NCBI GenBank assembly: GCA_934661195.1
Contig: CAKUJD010000004.1
Span: 186,001 to 250,000, forward strand
Source of the DNA: an uncultured Muribaculaceae bacterium
GTDB taxonomy: Bacteria; Bacteroidota; Bacteroidia; Bacteroidales; Muribaculaceae
DNA length: 64,000 nt
Direction: 5' to 3'
Position numbers and translations under genes: made by a program
Notes under the pieces: model-generated
What the model was told of the DNA's origin: nothing
Databases searched by the model: none
Seen by the model: only the letters and a program-made list of their open reading frames with translations
Part shown: piece by piece, positions 24,909-32,229 of the stretch
Position numbering within the stretch: position 1 is the stretch's first letter
Layout: each line of letters starts with the position of its first letter

Positions 24909-25631
24909 ATGGCAGTATACAAATACGAAGACAAAGAGTTTGGCTCGGTGCAGATTAGGACGCGCGTGGGCATGCGCAACGCCACCTTCAGGTGGTCGGA
25001 AGGGAGGCTGCGCATAGGCATGCCGCCCGAAGGGGCCACGCAGCAATGTGTGGCGCGCCTCATTGAGCGTGAGCGCGAACGGCTGCGCAGCCTGCGTGGC
25101 ATCTCGTCGGTGGGAGCGCCGCTGGCCGTGGGCCAGCGCATTGAGTGCTTCGGGTGTGCCATCACCATCAAGGAGCAGGACCGCGCTCCGCACCTGCTGC
25201 TGTTTGGCTACGATGATGATCCAGAATACACGCTGAGCATACCTGCCGGGGCCGATCTTACCGACCGCAATGTGTATCGCTCGGTGGCCAACGCGCTGCT
25301 GAAGATGATGGAGCATGGTGCCCGTGAGCACTTGCTGCCTCACGCCCGACGCATTGCGGCGCGGCTTGGACTGAAGCCGGCGGGGTTTGAAGTGGGGCGA
25401 GGCTTGCGCAAGCTGGGGCACTGCACCACTGGCAAGGTGATACAGCTGTCGCGCGCGGTGATGATGCTCCCGCCCGACCTTGTGGATTTGGTTATATGCC
25501 ACGAACTGGCCCACCTCACGCACATGGACCACTCGTCGGCCTTTCATGCGCTGTGCAACAGTTACCTTGGTGGCCGCGAGCGCTCGCTGGAGAAGCGGCT
25601 GCGCTCATTCTGCTGGCCCGTGCACAGGTGA
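24909..25631 (+). CDS. YgjP-like zinc metallopeptidase domain protein (DUF45/M48-type)
   Basis: A 240-residue protein of the YgjP/SprT-like type. Seen: the zinc-binding signature CHELAHLTHMDHS, with HELAH at residues 198-202 and a further His at 205 and 208, preceded by the family's FRWSEGRLRIGMP-like N-terminal region (27-39). No signal peptide, so cytoplasmic. It lies 19 bases after nadK, probably co-transcribed. The family is often linked to proteolysis or nucleic-acid-associated protease roles, but its substrate is unknown. Confidence 0.85.
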   Translation: MAVYKYEDKEFGSVQIRTRVGMRNATFRWSEGRLRIGMPPEGATQQCVARLIERERERLRSLRGISSVGAPLAVGQRIECFGCAITIKEQDRAPHLLLFGYDDDPEYTLSIPAGADLTDRNVYRSVANALLKMMEHGAREHLLPHARRIAARLGLKPAGFEVGRGLRKLGHCTTGKVIQLSRAVMMLPPDLVDLVICHELAHLTHMDHSSAFHALCNSYLGGRERSLEKRLRSFCWPVHR

Positions 25632-25650
25632 CGCCGCTGCGGTGTGAAAG

Positions 25651-26640
25651 TTATCTTAGCAGCAACTGAGTTCCGGGAGTGGGCGTGTGGTCGGCTGGCA
25701 GTTTGTTGAGCTTTAGCAGGTTGTCGAGGCGTATGCCGAATTGCTGGGCTATGGCGCGCATGCTGTCGCCGTGGCGCACGGTGTAGGTGTCGAAACCCAT
25801 GGGAGCGCGTTTCTCCTTCTTTTCCAGCCACACCATCTCGCCTTCGGCCAGTGGGCCAGCGCCGGGGTCAGCATCGTTGAACTCAAGCAGTTTTTTCGGT
25901 TTTATGTCAAATTCCGCGGCTATGGCCTGGTAGGTGTCGCCGCGTTGGGCCTTGACGCAGTGCAGTCCCCACTTCAGGTGCACCGTGTGCAGAGCCGCCA
26001 CATTGCGCAGTGTGGCTTCGCTGCCCGACGCCGCAGCGGCGTCGTGTCCGATGCTGGGGTCGGGCTTCAGCGGCTGCGGTTTGGCCATGCGTGGCTGCCC
26101 CGAGTCGTAGTTGTACAGCTGGTATTGCTCTATGATGCCGGTGAGCTTGGCCGGATAGTCGGGGTCGGTGGCATAGCCGCAGTCCTTGAGGCCTTGCGCC
26201 CAGCCCTGATAGTCGGTCACGTCGAGCTGGTAGAGTGGGGCGTAGCGCTTGCCCTTGAGGAAGCGTGCGTGGTCGGCAAACGAATCTTCGGCCTTGGCAT
26301 ACTGGCGGTAGCACTCGTGGTGCAGCGTGTCGTCGTAGGTCACCACATCGCCGCTCCAGTTATGGCACTTGATGCCGAAGTGGTTGTTGCCGCGGGTCGA
26401 GAGGTAGCTCGACCCCGCCGAACTTTCCAGCAGACCCTGCGCCAGTGTGATGCTTGCCGGAATGCCGTATTCCTGCTGGTGCCTGATGGCAATGTCTTTG
26501 TAAAGGTCGATGTAGGCCAGGAAGCGCGCGCTCTGCTTTTGCGGATGGGCCGCGGAGGCGCACATGAGGCACGCCAGCAGGCAAAATAGCGTCCGTAGAT
26601 TGTTTTTTGAGAAAATATCAATATATTTGCAGCACATCAT
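25651..26640 (-). CDS. Exported peptidoglycan N-acetylglucosaminidase with LysM domains
   Basis: A 329-residue exported hydrolase that should cut the glycan strand of peptidoglycan. Residues about 14-35 look like a signal peptide core (LRTLFCLLACLMCASA). Residues about 40-185 match the glucosaminidase (FlgJ/Atl-type) domain, with catalytic Glu in AQGLLESSAGSS and the typical RGNNHFGIKC and YATDPDYPAKL blocks. Two LysM modules follow (about 210-255 and 287-329, the latter YTVRHGDSMRAIAQQF), binding N-acetylglucosamine. The start is uncertain: only Met1/Met2 precede the signal core, and the cdd promoter box overlaps this start. Confidence 0.9.
   Translation of the reverse strand: MMCCKYIDIFSKNNLRTLFCLLACLMCASAAHPQKQSARFLAYIDLYKDIAIRHQQEYGIPASITLAQGLLESSAGSSYLSTRGNNHFGIKCHNWSGDVVTYDDTLHHECYRQYAKAEDSFADHARFLKGKRYAPLYQLDVTDYQGWAQGLKDCGYATDPDYPAKLTGIIEQYQLYNYDSGQPRMAKPQPLKPDPSIGHDAAAASGSEATLRNVAALHTVHLKWGLHCVKAQRGDTYQAIAAEFDIKPKKLLEFNDADPGAGPLAEGEMVWLEKKEKRAPMGFDTYTVRHGDSMRAIAQQFGIRLDNLLKLNKLPADHTPTPGTQLLLR
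26622..26629 (+). promoter_or_regulatory. -7 box of cdd inside the divergent gene's start
   Basis: TATATTTG on the plus strand lies in the first codons of the divergent glucosaminidase gene. It gives a leader of about 22 bases for cdd. Confidence 0.5.
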
Positions 26641-26657
26641 TTTTTAATTGAAACATC

Positions 26658-27125
26658 ATGACCGAAAAAAACATTACTACAAAGATAGTGGTTTACTCTT
26701 ACAATGAGTTGGCCGAAAACGACAAAAAACTCGTTGAAACAGCCCGTCGGGCCACACGCAACAGCTACACGCCCTACAGCCATTTTAATGTGGGTGCGGC
26801 CGTGCGCCTCGACAATGGTGTGGTGATAATGGGAGCCAACCAGGAGAACGCCGCCTTTTCGGGCATATGCGCCGAGCGCAGCGCCATCTACAACGCCGGG
26901 GCCAACTATCCCGGTGTGCACATTGCCGCGATTGCCATTGCGGCCTACACTGGCGGCGACTTTGTGCAGGAGCCCATATCGCCTTGCGGCGTGTGCCGCC
27001 AGGCTCTTATAGAGTTTGAGAAAAACGCGCCTCATCCCATTCGCGTGCTGCTTGCCGGCCGCGACTGTGTGTACGGGCTGGCCAGCGTGGCTGCCCTGCT
27101 GCCGCTCACGTTCAAGGAATTTTAG
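26658..27125 (+). CDS. cdd: Cytidine deaminase
   Basis: Cdd deaminates cytidine and deoxycytidine to the uridine forms in pyrimidine salvage. The 155-residue length suits the short tetrameric type. Seen: the substrate-binding NQEN at 61-64, the zinc ligand and catalytic pair Cys71 and Glu73 (CAE), and the remaining zinc ligands Cys110 and Cys113 in SPCGVCRQ. It is divergent from the glucosaminidase gene with only 17 bases between the two starts, and convergent with the LytTR regulator. Confidence 0.96.
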   Translation: MTEKNITTKIVVYSYNELAENDKKLVETARRATRNSYTPYSHFNVGAAVRLDNGVVIMGANQENAAFSGICAERSAIYNAGANYPGVHIAAIAIAAYTGGDFVQEPISPCGVCRQALIEFEKNAPHPIRVLLAGRDCVYGLASVAALLPLTFKEF

Positions 27126-27132
27126 CAGGAGG

Positions 27133-27867
27133 CTATTTGTTGAGAAACTTGGTGTTGATGTAGGCCATCAGCGCGTCTTTGTAGAGGTCGCCGATGGGCA
27201 CCTCCACGCCCTCTCCAGGCCCCTCGATGATGATGCGGCTCTTGCGTACCTCAATGATGCGCTTTAGGTTGATGATGTATGAGCGGTGCACGCGCATAAA
27301 CCACGATCCCGGCAGCCGCTCCTCCATCTTTTTCATGCTCAGCAGCACCACCAGTGGCGACTTGCGTCCGTCGAGGTGAATGCGCAGGTATTCGCTCATG
27401 GCCTCAATGTAGCGGATCTCGCTCACCTTGATGCGCACTATCTTGTAGTCGGTCTTCAGAAATATAGAGTCATCGGCGTCGACTGTCGACACGGCCGTGG
27501 CGGCATGCTCCATGGCCAGTAGGTGCTGCACCTTCTCGACGGCGGCGGTAAAGTCGGCATAGCTGAAGGGCTTAAGCAGATAGTCGACGGCGTTCACTTT
27601 GAACCCGTCGAGGGCATACTCGCTGTAGGCGGTGGTGAACACCACTTTGGGCGCTTCGGGCAGCGACCTCACAAAGTCGAGTCCGTTGAGGTCGGGCATA
27701 TTGATGTCTACAAACATAGCGTCGACTTCCCCGCTTTCGGCAGCCTCGCGCGCCTGTTCGGCACTTTGGCACGCCTGCATCAGCATCATGCCGGGGGTGC
27801 GTTTGATGTAGCTGGTGATTTGTTCAAGAGCCAGAGGCTCGTCGTCGATTGCAATGCACTTTATCAT
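27133..27867 (-). CDS. LytTR-family response regulator
   Basis: A 244-residue two-component regulator. The receiver domain covers about 1-120, with the acidic pocket Asp8/Asp9, phospho-acceptor Asp54 (MFVDINMPDL) and Lys99 (YLLKPFS). The LytTR DNA-binding domain covers about 145-240 (IRYIEAMSEYLRIHL ... RVHRSYIIN). It starts 3 bases after the stop of its partner kinase gene, so the two are one transcript. LytTR regulators of this class typically bind paired imperfect repeats near their targets; none was identified here. Confidence 0.94.
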   Translation of the reverse strand: MIKCIAIDDEPLALEQITSYIKRTPGMMLMQACQSAEQAREAAESGEVDAMFVDINMPDLNGLDFVRSLPEAPKVVFTTAYSEYALDGFKVNAVDYLLKPFSYADFTAAVEKVQHLLAMEHAATAVSTVDADDSIFLKTDYKIVRIKVSEIRYIEAMSEYLRIHLDGRKSPLVVLLSMKKMEERLPGSWFMRVHRSYIINLKRIIEVRKSRIIIEGPGEGVEVPIGDLYKDALMAYINTKFLNK

Positions 27868-27870
27868 AAT

Positions 27871-29019
27871 CTATGCTGTTTTTTCGGTTTCTTGCCCGGT
27901 GGCGCCTTGCGGCTTGAATGGAATCACAAGACTCACGGTGAATGTGTCGGCCCCGTCGTCGATGTCGAGCGTGTAGTCGTTGCCGTATATCAGGTTCAGC
28001 CGCTTCTTGGCGTTCACCAACCCCACGCCTCCTTGCTGTTTGCCGGCAGCCGCAGGGGCCTTGCTGTTGCTGCAGTAGAATCGCATGGTGTCGCTGTCGG
28101 CGCTTATGCCGATGCTTATGAACGATGGACGCTGATACGACACCCCGTGCTTGAACGCGTTCTCCACAAACGTGATGAGCAGCAGCGGCGGCACGGTGCG
28201 GTCGGGAGCGTTTTGCGGCGCATCGAGGCTGATGCTCACCGTGTCGGGGTAGCGCAGCCGCATCAGTTTCACGTAGTTGGTGATGAAGGCTGTCTCCACT
28301 TTGAGCGGAATCTGCTCTTTGGCTCCGTCATACAGCAGGTAGCGCATCATTTTCGACAGCTCCACTATGGTGCTTTTGGCGCGCTCGGGGTTGATGTCGA
28401 CCAATGCGTGTATGTTGTTGAGCGTATTCATGAAGAAGTGCGGACTGATCTGGTACTTCAAGTATTCCAGTTCCTGTGCCATGTTTTCCTTTTGCAACTT
28501 TTCAAGGCGCTTGCGGTCGCTCGATGCTTTGAACATGGCCTTCACTCCCAGATTCACGCCCATCAGCAGCAGCAATGTGGAAATCATCACCATGTCGTGG
28601 CTGTCGAAAGGCGGCTCATTGTCGCCTGGCGGCGGCATCATGTCGTAGTTGAGCTCTGGCGCCTGGTGGCGTGGAGCGGGTCCGCCCATTTCGATGCGGT
28701 GGTGCTTGCGCGGCTTCGGCTTGTGTGGCATCATGTTCTGGCCGGCAAAGAATACCGCCACCAGGCACAGCACAGCCAGTGTGTAGGCCTTCCAGTTGCG
28801 GTGGTAGATGAGCAGCGGCGCAATGGCATAGTTGTGCACGGCAAAGGCAACCATGAACCCTCCCAGAGCCTCCCAGATGGGTGTCACCCACCGCCATTCA
28901 AACGTTTCGGGCGTGAGCTGTGAGTAGGTCCACATGGTTAGCATCGGCGCAAGAAACGCCGTGATCCACGCACCCAGATATATCAGTTGCTCATATTTGT
29001 TGTATTGGCTCGATTGCAT
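27871..29019 (-). CDS. LytS/YehU-type sensor histidine kinase
   Basis: The start at 29019 gives 382 residues (MQSSQYNKYEQL...), chosen because a near-consensus promoter at 29052-29083 would lie inside any longer protein; the frame stays open to 29199. Four or more transmembrane helices span about residues 8-165, interrupted by a His/Pro/Lys-rich loop (about 95-140). The His_kinase domain has the phospho-accepting His194 in QISPHFFMNTLNN, and the ATP-binding lid region has LITFVENAFKHGV. It precedes its LytTR regulator by 3 bases. The signal sensed is unknown. Confidence 0.92.
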   Translation of the reverse strand: MQSSQYNKYEQLIYLGAWITAFLAPMLTMWTYSQLTPETFEWRWVTPIWEALGGFMVAFAVHNYAIAPLLIYHRNWKAYTLAVLCLVAVFFAGQNMMPHKPKPRKHHRIEMGGPAPRHQAPELNYDMMPPPGDNEPPFDSHDMVMISTLLLLMGVNLGVKAMFKASSDRKRLEKLQKENMAQELEYLKYQISPHFFMNTLNNIHALVDINPERAKSTIVELSKMMRYLLYDGAKEQIPLKVETAFITNYVKLMRLRYPDTVSISLDAPQNAPDRTVPPLLLITFVENAFKHGVSYQRPSFISIGISADSDTMRFYCSNSKAPAAAGKQQGGVGLVNAKKRLNLIYGNDYTLDIDDGADTFTVSLVIPFKPQGATGQETEKTA

Positions 29020-29051
29020 GTTGCTAATTATGGTCTGACGATACTCGTGTG

Positions 29052-29083
29052 CAAAAATAGCACATTGCCAGCCAATGGCCAAA
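29052..29083 (-). promoter_or_regulatory. Promoter of the two-component pair
   Basis: On the minus strand, TTTG (29083-29080), a 20-base spacer and TATTTTTG (29059-29052), a full match to the Bacteroidetes consensus. Transcription near 29045 leaves a leader of about 26 bases to ATG 29019. Confidence 0.7.
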
Positions 29084-29235
29084 CGAAACAAGCCGAGCCG
29101 TCCTAAATTCAAGTGAAACCGCCAAATCACCCCCACCAATCTACTGCCGTTGCCCCCCCATATTCGATTTGTGCGATCGTAGTATAAGGTCGGCGGCATC
29201 TCGTCAATGCAGTGAAAAGAGCGCGGCTCTTTTTC

Positions 29236-29266
29236 TTGCCATTGCTCTCGATTTGCGCTACCTTTG
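29236..29266 (+). promoter_or_regulatory. Promoter of thyA-folA
   Basis: TACCTTTG (29259-29266) with a partial -33 element (TTG at 29236-29238) 20 bases upstream. An AAGAGGA purine stretch lies just before the ATG at 29291. Confidence 0.55.
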
Positions 29267-29290
29267 TAGCCAAAAAAAGAAACAAGAGGA

Positions 29291-30085
29291 ATGAAGCAGT
29301 ATCTCGATTTGTTGCGTTATGTTATGGATCACGGCACCGTGCGCCACGACCGCACAGGCACAGGCACCAAGAGCGTGTTTGGCTACCAGATGCGTTGCAA
29401 TCTGGCCGACGGCTTTCCGTTGCTCACCACTAAAAAAGTGCACCTCAAGTCAATCATCTACGAGCTGCTGTGGTTCTTGAAGGGCGACACCAATGTGCAC
29501 TACCTGCAAGAGCACGGCGTGCGCATTTGGAACGAGTGGGCCGACGCCAACGGCGACCTTGGCCCCGTGTATGGCCACCAGTGGCGCTCATGGCCCGACG
29601 GCCGTGGCGGCACCATCGACCAAATCAGCAATGTGGTGGAGCAGATTAAGCATAATCCCGACTCCCGCCGCCTGATAGTGAGCGCATGGAATGTGGCCGA
29701 TGTGCCCAGCATGAAGCTGCCGCCGTGCCACACGCTGTTTCAGTTTTATGTGGCCAATGGCAAACTGAGCCTGCAGCTGTATCAGCGCAGCGCCGACTTG
29801 TTTCTGGGTGTGCCGTTCAATATCGCGTCGTATGCGCTGCTGCTTATGATGGTGGCCCACGTCACGGGGCTTGAACCGGGCGAGTTTGTCCACACCATGG
29901 GCGACGCCCACATCTACCTTAACCACCTCGACCAGGTGCGAGAGCAGTTGAGCCGCACCCCGCGGCCGTTGCCCACAATGTGCCTCAATCCGGAGGTGAA
30001 GAGCATATTTGACTACGACTACAGCGACTTCACACTTGAAGGCTACGACCCCTGGCCGGCCATCAAGGGCGTAGTGAGTGTGTGA
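29291..30085 (+). CDS. thyA: Thymidylate synthase
   Basis: ThyA methylates dUMP to dTMP using methylene-tetrahydrofolate. The 264-residue length equals that of the E. coli enzyme. The catalytic Cys146 lies in [12 protein letters not shown], the dUMP-binding arginines in [11 protein letters not shown] (124-134), and the [18 protein letters not shown] block follows. It is followed 33 bases later by folA, the enzyme that recycles its dihydrofolate product. Confidence 0.97.
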   Translation: MKQYLDLLRYVMDHGTVRHDRTGTGTKSVFGYQMRCNLADGFPLLTTKKVHLKSIIYELLWFLKGDTNVHYLQEHGVRIWNEWADANGDLGPVYGHQWRSWPDGRGGTIDQISNVVEQIKHNPDSRRLIVSAWNVADVPSMKLPPCHTLFQFYVANGKLSLQLYQRSADLFLGVPFNIASYALLLMMVAHVTGLEPGEFVHTMGDAHIYLNHLDQVREQLSRTPRPLPTMCLNPEVKSIFDYDYSDFTLEGYDPWPAIKGVVSV

Positions 30086-30118
30086 TGTGAGCGTAAAACC
30101 ATTAAAATATTCGATGAA

Positions 30119-30622
30119 ATGGAGAAAAAACTGTCGGCGATAGTGGCTGTGGCGCGGGGCGGCGCCATAGGTGCGGCGGGCGCGCTGCTGTGCCACCTGC
30201 CCGCCGACTTAAAGCACTTTAAGACCCTGACCATGGGCCACACCATAGTGATGGGCCGCAAAACATTTGAGTCGTTTCCACACGGCCCGCTGCCAGGCCG
30301 CCAAAATGTGGTGGTGACCCGCAACACCGGCTATCGCGCACCCCAGGGGGTGACGGTGGTCCATAGCCTTGCCGAGGCCGTTGAGGCCGCAACCATGCCG
30401 GGTGAGGTGATGGTGATAGGCGGCGCGCAGATCTACCGTGAAGCAATGCCTCTCATAGGCACGCTGCATCTCACACGCATTGAGGCTGAGTTTGCGCAGG
30501 CCGACACTTTTTTCCCTGAAATCAATGCCAGCGAGTGGCAGGTTGCGGGCATGGAAGAACGCCATGAGGCCGACGAACGTAATCCGTTTGCCTACAGCTT
30601 CGTAACCCTGCGCCGCAAGTAG
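30119..30622 (+). CDS. folA: Dihydrofolate reductase
   Basis: FolA reduces dihydrofolate to tetrahydrofolate, regenerating the cofactor oxidised by ThyA. Seen in 167 residues: the N-terminal strand LSAIVAVARGGAIG, the catalytic acid Asp30 in HLPADLKHF, MGRKTFESF at about 45-53 for NADPH binding and a C-terminal F-rich sheet. Oddity: the tryptophan that usually sits a few residues before the catalytic Asp (MPW in E. coli) is replaced by Cys25 (LLCHLPAD), next to the active site. The partner role with thyA is clear from the operon. Confidence 0.95.
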   Translation: MEKKLSAIVAVARGGAIGAAGALLCHLPADLKHFKTLTMGHTIVMGRKTFESFPHGPLPGRQNVVVTRNTGYRAPQGVTVVHSLAEAVEAATMPGEVMVIGGAQIYREAMPLIGTLHLTRIEAEFAQADTFFPEINASEWQVAGMEERHEADERNPFAYSFVTLRRK

Positions 30623-30762
30623 TCCACGCGCACTAAATTTACAAGTGCAAATGCCAAGGGCAGCCGAAACTCGGTTTTGCCGTCTGAACAGCCCTATAAC
30701 AGTCGCCTTGAGGGGTTGTTAATAACTTTTTGCCCCCAATGCATAAAAAACACGAATTTAAA

Positions 30763-30795
30763 TTTGTAAACTTAGGGGAATAATAGCTAACTTTA
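30763..30795 (+). promoter_or_regulatory. Promoter at the head of the division/cell-wall cluster
   Basis: TTTG (30763-30766), a 21-base spacer and TAACTTTA (30788-30795), one base from the TAnnTTTG consensus. The leader to rsmH would be about 75 bases. No mraZ gene and no repeated MraZ-type boxes are evident here. Confidence 0.6.
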
Positions 30796-30875
30796 CGCCC
30801 TATTATATAACCGCGCATACGCTTGCGCACAAATGTGCGGACGTTATTGATATAAAAAAGCAACTATTCACCCTT

Positions 30876-31784
30876 ATGGCGACAAGTGTTTATCATATCC
30901 CAGCACTGCTCGATGAGTGCATGCAAGGGCTTGACATCAAGCCCGAAGGCACGTATGTCGACGTCACCTTTGGCGGCGGCGGGCACAGCCGTGCCATAAT
31001 GCAGCGGCTGGGAGCCGGAGGCCATCTCTACAGCTTCGACCAGGACATGGACGCTTGGCAGAACCGCATCGACGACCCTCGGTTTACATTTGTACACAGC
31101 AATTTCGCGTTTCTGAAGAATTTCATGCGCTACTATGGCGTGCAGGGCATCGACGGCCTGCTGGCCGACCTCGGGGTGTCGTTTCACCACTTCGATGCGG
31201 CCGACCGCGGATTCTCGTTCCGCTTCGACGGCGCCCTGGACATGCGCATGAACCGCGACAGCGGCCGCGACGCCGCAGCGTTGATAGCCTCCAGCAGCGA
31301 ACAGCAGCTGGCCGACATGCTCTACCTCTACGGCGAACTCAAGCAGTCGCGCCGCATGGCCGCCGCCATAGTCAAGGCCCGTGCCGCCAGCCCCATCACC
31401 ACCACTGCGCGCCTCATCGAGGTGGTGCGCCCGCTGGTGCGCCCCGCTCAGGAGAAGAAAGAACTGGCGCAGGTGTTCCAAGCCTTGCGCATAGTGGTCA
31501 ACGACGAGATTGGCACACTCAAGCGCATGCTTGCACAGGCACTTGAAATGCTGAATCCCGGCGGACGGCTGGCGGTGATCACCTACCACTCGCTCGAAGA
31601 CCGCCTGGTGAAAAACTTCATTCGCAGCGGCAATGTGGAGGGCAAAATCGAAAAGGACTTCTTCGGGCGCGTCAGCACTCCGCTCAAGGCCGTAAACAAC
31701 CGCGTGATAGTGCCCACCGAGGCCGAGGTGGAGCGCAACCCCAGGGCGCGCAGCGCCAAGCTGCGCATAGCGCAAAAGCTGTGA
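30876..31784 (+). CDS. rsmH: 16S rRNA (cytosine(1402)-N4)-methyltransferase
   Basis: RsmH (MraW) methylates C1402 of 16S rRNA using S-adenosylmethionine; the gene is by tradition near the front of division clusters. The 302-residue protein shows the SAM-binding VDVTFGGGGHSRA block (28-40), the LLADLGVSFHHFD segment and ITYHSLEDRLVK near the C-terminus, all typical. It is the first gene of the cluster, just after its promoter. Its stop overlaps a possible GTG start of ftsL. Confidence 0.96.
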   Translation: MATSVYHIPALLDECMQGLDIKPEGTYVDVTFGGGGHSRAIMQRLGAGGHLYSFDQDMDAWQNRIDDPRFTFVHSNFAFLKNFMRYYGVQGIDGLLADLGVSFHHFDAADRGFSFRFDGALDMRMNRDSGRDAAALIASSSEQQLADMLYLYGELKQSRRMAAAIVKARAASPITTTARLIEVVRPLVRPAQEKKELAQVFQALRIVVNDEIGTLKRMLAQALEMLNPGGRLAVITYHSLEDRLVKNFIRSGNVEGKIEKDFFGRVSTPLKAVNNRVIVPTEAEVERNPRARSAKLRIAQKL

Positions 31785-31828
31785 GCAGCACAAAACTTGT
31801 AAGTAAGAAGGCAACAAAAAAGAAAACT

Positions 31829-32197
31829 ATGGCAAAAGGCAGAAACAATGCAAACCGAAACGGCGCAGGCAGCATGAAGGGGCTTGCGCTGCTGCGCGAG
31901 CTCATGCGCGGCCGCTTGTTCTTGTCGTTTGACTTTTTCCGCCGCTACTGGTTCTATGTGGTGATGGTCACAATCATGGCGCTTGCCTACATCTCGCTGA
32001 AATACGACACGCAAAACAAGATGAGCGAGCTGCGGCGGCTCAAGGTGGAGCTCAACAACGCCAAAACTGACTGTGTCGACGCCAGCGCGCGCTATAACTC
32101 CAAAATACGCGAGAGCCAGATGACCCAGATGCTCGACACCATGCACATCGATCTGGCCGCTCCCGAGCAACCGCCCTACAAGCTATACGACAACTAA
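31829..32197 (+). CDS. ftsL: FtsL-like cell-division protein
   Basis: A small bitopic protein expected to join FtsQ/FtsB-type partners at the septum and activate FtsI-FtsW. The ATG at 31829 gives 122 residues; a GTG at 31781 overlapping the rsmH stop would add 16 Lys-rich residues. Seen: a basic cytoplasmic N-terminus, one transmembrane helix (about residues 45-62 from the ATG, YWFYVVMVTIMALAYISL) and an extracytoplasmic helix likely to form a coiled coil (ELRRLKVELNNAKTDCVD). Sequence alone is weakly conserved; size, topology and position between rsmH and ftsI make the call. Confidence 0.8.
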   Translation: MAKGRNNANRNGAGSMKGLALLRELMRGRLFLSFDFFRRYWFYVVMVTIMALAYISLKYDTQNKMSELRRLKVELNNAKTDCVDASARYNSKIRESQMTQMLDTMHIDLAAPEQPPYKLYDN

Positions 32198-32229
32198 TCG
32201 CCAAAGTCAAATGCCACGCAGAGAAAGTT

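Noticed and set aside
27523..28923. 466-codon open frame opposite the two-component pair
   Set aside because: Kinase and regulator motifs on the minus strand are complete, including catalytic residues.
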